A DNA stretch of 64,000 bases from Hyphomicrobiaceae bacterium (GTDB lineage: Bacteria; Pseudomonadota; Alphaproteobacteria; Rhizobiales; Hyphomicrobiaceae), in assembly GCA_021730785.1 (NCBI GenBank), contig JAKFWF010000025.1, positions 62,001 through 126,000 on the forward strand, in the 5' to 3' direction. Below are positions 61,034 through 64,000 of the stretch, one piece after another (positions within the stretch are counted from its first letter, which is position 1; each line of letters begins with the position of its first letter). A program made the position numbers and the translations under genes. Under the pieces are notes generated by a model. It was given only the letters and a program-made list of their open reading frames with translations. It made no database searches and had not been told where the DNA came from.

Positions 61034-61075
61034 TCCATACCCCGCAGGTATGAATGTAGACGCAAACGATCCTGT
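61034..61075 (+). promoter_or_regulatory. second copy of the LysR operator-promoter block, upstream of the ABC importer
   Basis: ATAC-CCCGCAG-GTAT (61037-61051), then GAATG and TAGACGCAAACGATCCTGT (61057-61075). 38 of 42 bases match the catB block at 54630, and the site ends 83 bp before the binding-protein ATG (82 bp at catB). The copy also lies just after the benD stop, so it may be a promoter of its own within the cluster. Confidence 0.82.
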
Positions 61076-61134
61076 CCTGGTGACGGAGCGGCCATTAAAC
61101 TCCCCGGCAACCAGTCTCAACCGGAGGAAATGCG

Positions 61135-62361
61135 ATGACCAAGAAACTCACGAATTCAGACACCAACCTTGTAGGTATGAGCCGCCGCCGCTTTTTGACC
61201 GGCACCGCTGGCCTCACCATACTTGGCGGCGCGTCACATTTTCCGATGCCAGCGCTGGCCCAAGGCAGTCCGCTCAAGGTCGGCCTGATGCTGCCGTACT
61301 CTGGTACCTTTGCCAAACTCGGCAAGTTCGTTGACGACGGTTTCCGCCTCTATGTCGAGCAGCAAGGTGGCAAGCTCGGCGGGCGTGAAGTCAGTTTCGT
61401 CCAGGTCGACGACGAGTCAAAGCCTGAGGCTGCAACAGACAACATGAACCGGCTCGTCGGCCGCGAAAAGGTCGATGTCGTCGTCGGCACCGTGCACTCA
61501 GGCGTTGCCATGGCGATGGTCAAGGTCGCGCGTGATACCAACACGATGCTGATCATCCCGAATGCCGGGGCGAACGAAGCCACCGGCCCCATGTGCGCAC
61601 CGCACGTGTTCCGCACCTCGTTCTCGAATTGGCAGGTCTGCTATCCGATGGGCAAGGTCGTGGCCGACGCCGGTCACAAGAAGGTCGTGACGATTACGTG
61701 GCGTTATGCGGCTGGAACCCAAATGGTCGACGCGTTCAAGGAAGGCTTCACCAAGGCCGGCGGCACCATCGCCGGCGAACTGGCTCTGCCATTCCCCGAA
61801 GTCGAATTCCAAGCACTGATCACACAGATTGCGACCTTGAAGCCGGACGCCGTTTTCGCATTCTTTGCGGGCGGCGGCGCGGTCAAGTTCGTCAAGGACT
61901 ATGCGGCGGCTGGCCTCAACAAGAGCATCCCGTTGTATGGCGCAGGCTTCCTGACCGATGGCACGATTGCGGCCCAGGGCGACGCCGCCACCGGCATCAA
62001 GACGACACTGCACTACGCCGACAATATCGATAACCCCGCCAACAAGGCGTTCCAGGGGGCATTCAAGGCCAAGACCGGCAACGATGGCGACATCTATGCC
62101 GTCCAAGGATTCGACGGTGCTGCCCTGCTCAACGTCGGGCTGACGGCAGTGAAGGGTGACAAGGCCGCCCGCGAAACCATGGTGACGGCAATGCGCGCCG
62201 CCAAGCTCGACAGCCCCCGCGGTCCGATGAGTTTCAGCAAGGCCAACAATCCGATCCAGAACATCTATCTGCGCGAGGTCAAGAACGGCCGCAATGAACT
62301 GGTTTCAATCGCGCAAGCCAACGTCGAAGACCCCGCCCGTGGCTGCAAACTCACCGGTTGA
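61135..62361 (+). CDS. ABC transporter substrate-binding protein, branched-chain amino acid/aromatic type
   Basis: 408 residues. A Tat signal (MSRRRFLTGTAGLTILGG) is followed by the type I periplasmic-binding fold: LKVGLMLPYSGTFAKLGKFVDDGFRLYVEQQGGKLGGREVSFVQVDDESKPEAATDNMNRLVGREKVDVVVGTVHSGVAMAM, ending VHTI-type lobes (LYGAGFLTDGTIAAQ). Peripheral HAAT-family binding proteins take up amino acids or aromatic acids. The shared operator and placement next to benD argue for benzoate or a related aromatic acid. RBS GGAGGAAA precedes ATG 61135. A hairpin terminator or attenuator follows before the permease. Confidence 0.9.
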   Translation: MTKKLTNSDTNLVGMSRRRFLTGTAGLTILGGASHFPMPALAQGSPLKVGLMLPYSGTFAKLGKFVDDGFRLYVEQQGGKLGGREVSFVQVDDESKPEAATDNMNRLVGREKVDVVVGTVHSGVAMAMVKVARDTNTMLIIPNAGANEATGPMCAPHVFRTSFSNWQVCYPMGKVVADAGHKKVVTITWRYAAGTQMVDAFKEGFTKAGGTIAGELALPFPEVEFQALITQIATLKPDAVFAFFAGGGAVKFVKDYAAAGLNKSIPLYGAGFLTDGTIAAQGDAATGIKTTLHYADNIDNPANKAFQGAFKAKTGNDGDIYAVQGFDGAALLNVGLTAVKGDKAARETMVTAMRAAKLDSPRGPMSFSKANNPIQNIYLREVKNGRNELVSIAQANVEDPARGCKLTG

Positions 62362-62375
62362 TCGCGTGTTTCTCG

Positions 62376-62406
62376 AAAAGGCAGGCCGCTGCGCCTGCCT
62401 TTTTTG
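62376..62406 (+). terminator. hairpin terminator or attenuator between binding protein and permease
   Basis: AAAAGGCAGGC/GCCTGCCTTTT (62376-62386 with 62393-62403) with a CGCTGC loop and a T-run (62401-62405). It lies 15 bp after the binding-protein stop and before the permease gene, as often seen in binding-protein operons to give more binding protein than permease. Confidence 0.88.
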
Positions 62407-62430
62407 TAACCGATGTGAGGAGGCGCGGAG

Positions 62431-63303
62431 ATGAATGGTCTGACGTTTGCCGTACAGTTGCTCAACGGTGTCCAGTACGGCCTCGTACTGTTTCTGGTGG
62501 CCAGCGGCCTGACGCTGGTCTTTGGCATTCTCGGCGTGATCAACCTCGCGCACGGCGCGTTCTACATGCTGGGCGCCTATCTCGCATATTGGATTGCCGC
62601 GATGACCGGCAGTTTCTGGGCGGCGCTGCTCGGTTCCGTCGGCATATCCTTCGTGCTCGGCCTGGCACTTGAAAATGTATTCATCAAGCGGATGTATGGC
62701 CGCGATCATCTGGCCCAGGTGCTGCTGAGCTTCGGCATGATCCTGGTGATCGATGAAGTCCGCCAGATCCTGTTCGGCAAGGATGTACACTCGGTCGCAC
62801 CACCCGCTTGGTTGTCCGGTTCGATCAAGCTGACCGATGTGCTCTCCTATCCAGTTTACCGCCTCGCCTTGTGCGGGTTCTGTCTGGCCATGGCCATCGC
62901 CATCTTTTACGTGATCCAGCGCACACGTATCGGCATGGTCATCCGCGCGGGTGCCGAAAACCGCGAAATGACCCGTTCGCTCGGCATCCCCTTCGACACC
63001 GTCAACCGGTTCGTGTTTGCCGGCGGGATCGCGTTGGCCGCACTCGGCGGTGCCGTCGTCGCGCCAGTCTCGACGGTATTTCCCGGCATGGGCGACAGCA
63101 TGCTGATCCTGTCGTTTGTGGTCGTGGTGCTCGGCGGCATCGGCTCCGTATCAGGTGCCGCCATTGGCGCGCTGCTGATCGGCCTGACCGACACGTTCGG
63201 CAAAGTCTTCTTCCCGCAGATTTCGAGCATCCTGATCTACGTGCTGATGGCCGGCATCCTGCTGTGGCGTCCGAATGGCATCCTCGGTAAACGGGAGGTT
63301 TGA
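62431..63303 (+). CDS. branched-chain-type ABC transporter permease (LivH-like)
   Basis: 290 residues, eight helices. The LivH pattern is VASGLTLVFGILGVINLAHGAFYMLGAYLAYW (GVINLAHG.FYMLGAY) and the loop MVIRAGAENREMTRSLGIPFDTVNRFVFAGGIALAALGGAV (EAA-like ATPase contact). It forms the membrane channel with the LivM-type gene that follows. Start at 62431, GAGG RBS upstream. It ends two bases before the next ATG. Confidence 0.93.
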   Translation: MNGLTFAVQLLNGVQYGLVLFLVASGLTLVFGILGVINLAHGAFYMLGAYLAYWIAAMTGSFWAALLGSVGISFVLGLALENVFIKRMYGRDHLAQVLLSFGMILVIDEVRQILFGKDVHSVAPPAWLSGSIKLTDVLSYPVYRLALCGFCLAMAIAIFYVIQRTRIGMVIRAGAENREMTRSLGIPFDTVNRFVFAGGIALAALGGAVVAPVSTVFPGMGDSMLILSFVVVVLGGIGSVSGAAIGALLIGLTDTFGKVFFPQISSILIYVLMAGILLWRPNGILGKREV

Positions 63304-63304
63304 C

Positions 63305-64000
63305 ATGAACAGCAAGTTGCAAAACCTGATTGTGCCGCTGGCGCTGCTGTTCGCCGCCGTCGCGCTGCCCCTGTTGGTACCGACCTATTACGTCCAGCTG
63401 GCATCCAAGATGTTGCTGATGGGCATGCTGGCGATGGCGTTGAACCTCGTGGTCGGGTTCGGCGGTCTGGTCAGCCTCTGCCACGCGGCGTTCTTCGGTC
63501 TTGCCGGTTATGTGCTGGCACTAACGTCGCCCGAAAGTCAGGCAGCATCCATATGGCTATCGTTGCCCATCACGATGGCCGTCTGCGGGCTGGCAGCGGC
63601 GATCATCGGCGCGCTGTCGCTGCGGACCAAGGGCATCTACTTCATCATGGTCACGCTCGCGTTTGGCGAAATGCTGTTCTACCTGTTCCATGACACCAAG
63701 ATCGGTGGCGGCTCGGACGGCATGTACATCTACTTCAAGCCTGACGTCCTGCTCGGCTCAACGCAGTTGATCGACCTCGACAAGCCCCGCACGTTCTACT
63801 TCGTCGCCCTCGGGTGCGTCCTGCTGACGGTCTGGCTGCTCCGGACGCTGGTCAATGCCCCCTTCGGACATGCGTTAGCTGCGGCCCGCGACAATGAACG
63901 GCGCTCCGTCTCACTCGGCTTCCCGGTGTTCATGGTGAGGCTGGTGGCGTTCGTTATCTCTGGCGTCCTCGCGGGCGTGGCGGGTTACTTCTCGGCGGCT
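63305..64000 (+). CDS. branched-chain-type ABC transporter permease (LivM-like), partial
   Basis: The frame is open from ATG 63305 to the window end (232 codons, no stop), so only the N-terminal part is seen. NLVVGFGGLVSLCHAAFFGLAGYVLAL (the GLVSLCHAAFFGLAGY pattern, G.x..HA.F.G.G.Y) and MVTLAFGEMLFYLFHDTKIGGGSDGMY are diagnostic of LivM. The EAA-like loop is AAARDNERRSVSLGFPVFMVRLVAF. The ATPases (LivG/LivF) and any missing tail are expected just beyond the edge. Confidence 0.93.
   Translation, partial: MNSKLQNLIVPLALLFAAVALPLLVPTYYVQLASKMLLMGMLAMALNLVVGFGGLVSLCHAAFFGLAGYVLALTSPESQAASIWLSLPITMAVCGLAAAIIGALSLRTKGIYFIMVTLAFGEMLFYLFHDTKIGGGSDGMYIYFKPDVLLGSTQLIDLDKPRTFYFVALGCVLLTVWLLRTLVNAPFGHALAAARDNERRSVSLGFPVFMVRLVAFVISGVLAGVAGYFSAA

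Overview
The window is GC-rich chromosomal DNA from an alphaproteobacterium, most likely order Hyphomicrobiales. This is inferred from gene content (NdvA-type glucan exporter, OpgC, stand-alone PII/AmtB pair, DUF1185 and DUF1989 proteins, D-erythronate dehydrogenase-like protein, SoxYZ), a CtrA-type box and a C-rich three-hairpin RNA candidate of the type known in rhizobia. I see no rRNA, CRISPR, prophage or complete insertion sequence, and one tRNA (Thr-GGT).

Layout. 0-17 kb is housekeeping and small metabolism: a UbiH-type hydroxylase, TesB thioesterase, a sigma54-type promoter with glnK-amtB (amtB broken by an in-frame amber codon), an L,D-transpeptidase, an orphan response regulator, LolA, ferredoxin-NADP reductase, a tartrate/malate-type dehydrogenase, soxYZ with a divergent thioredoxin-like gene, and denD. 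16-36 kb holds ribA, ndvA, a second ABC exporter, fabI, ruvB, ybgC, ETF-ubiquinone oxidoreductase and an overlapping opgC/SGNH-hydrolase pair. 35-46 kb carries a large TPR protein, a WD40-cytochrome c fusion, the tRNA, several lineage-specific small proteins (one behind a 29-bp palindrome resembling phasin-gene operators), a CoA-transferase, an MBL hydrolase and a histone-deacetylase-like amidohydrolase. 46-50.5 kb has a sugar kinase and an xsc-ackA pair for C2 sulfonate breakdown.

51.7-64 kb is a benzoate catabolic island. An MFS importer with a MarR regulator is followed by a CatR/BenM-type LysR regulator transcribed away from catB-catC-catA-benA-benB-benC-benD, and then by a branched-chain-type ABC importer (binding protein, two permeases, the second cut by the window end). 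Together the enzymes take benzoate through the cis-diol and catechol to 3-oxoadipate enol-lactone. The most striking signal is that the catB promoter and the ABC importer promoter carry the same 42-bp block (38 identities), containing a perfect ATAC-N7-GTAT site at almost the same distance (82 and 83 bp) from the start codon. This argues that one LysR protein controls both catabolism and uptake.

Other points worth a second look are the amber codon in amtB, a candidate C-rich-loop small RNA at 7.4-7.5 kb, the opgC/SGNH overlap, the WD40-cytochrome fusion, xsc paired with ackA instead of pta, and a CtrA box in a 612-bp gene-free gap. All assignments rest on reading the sequence and on family knowledge; no database search was run.
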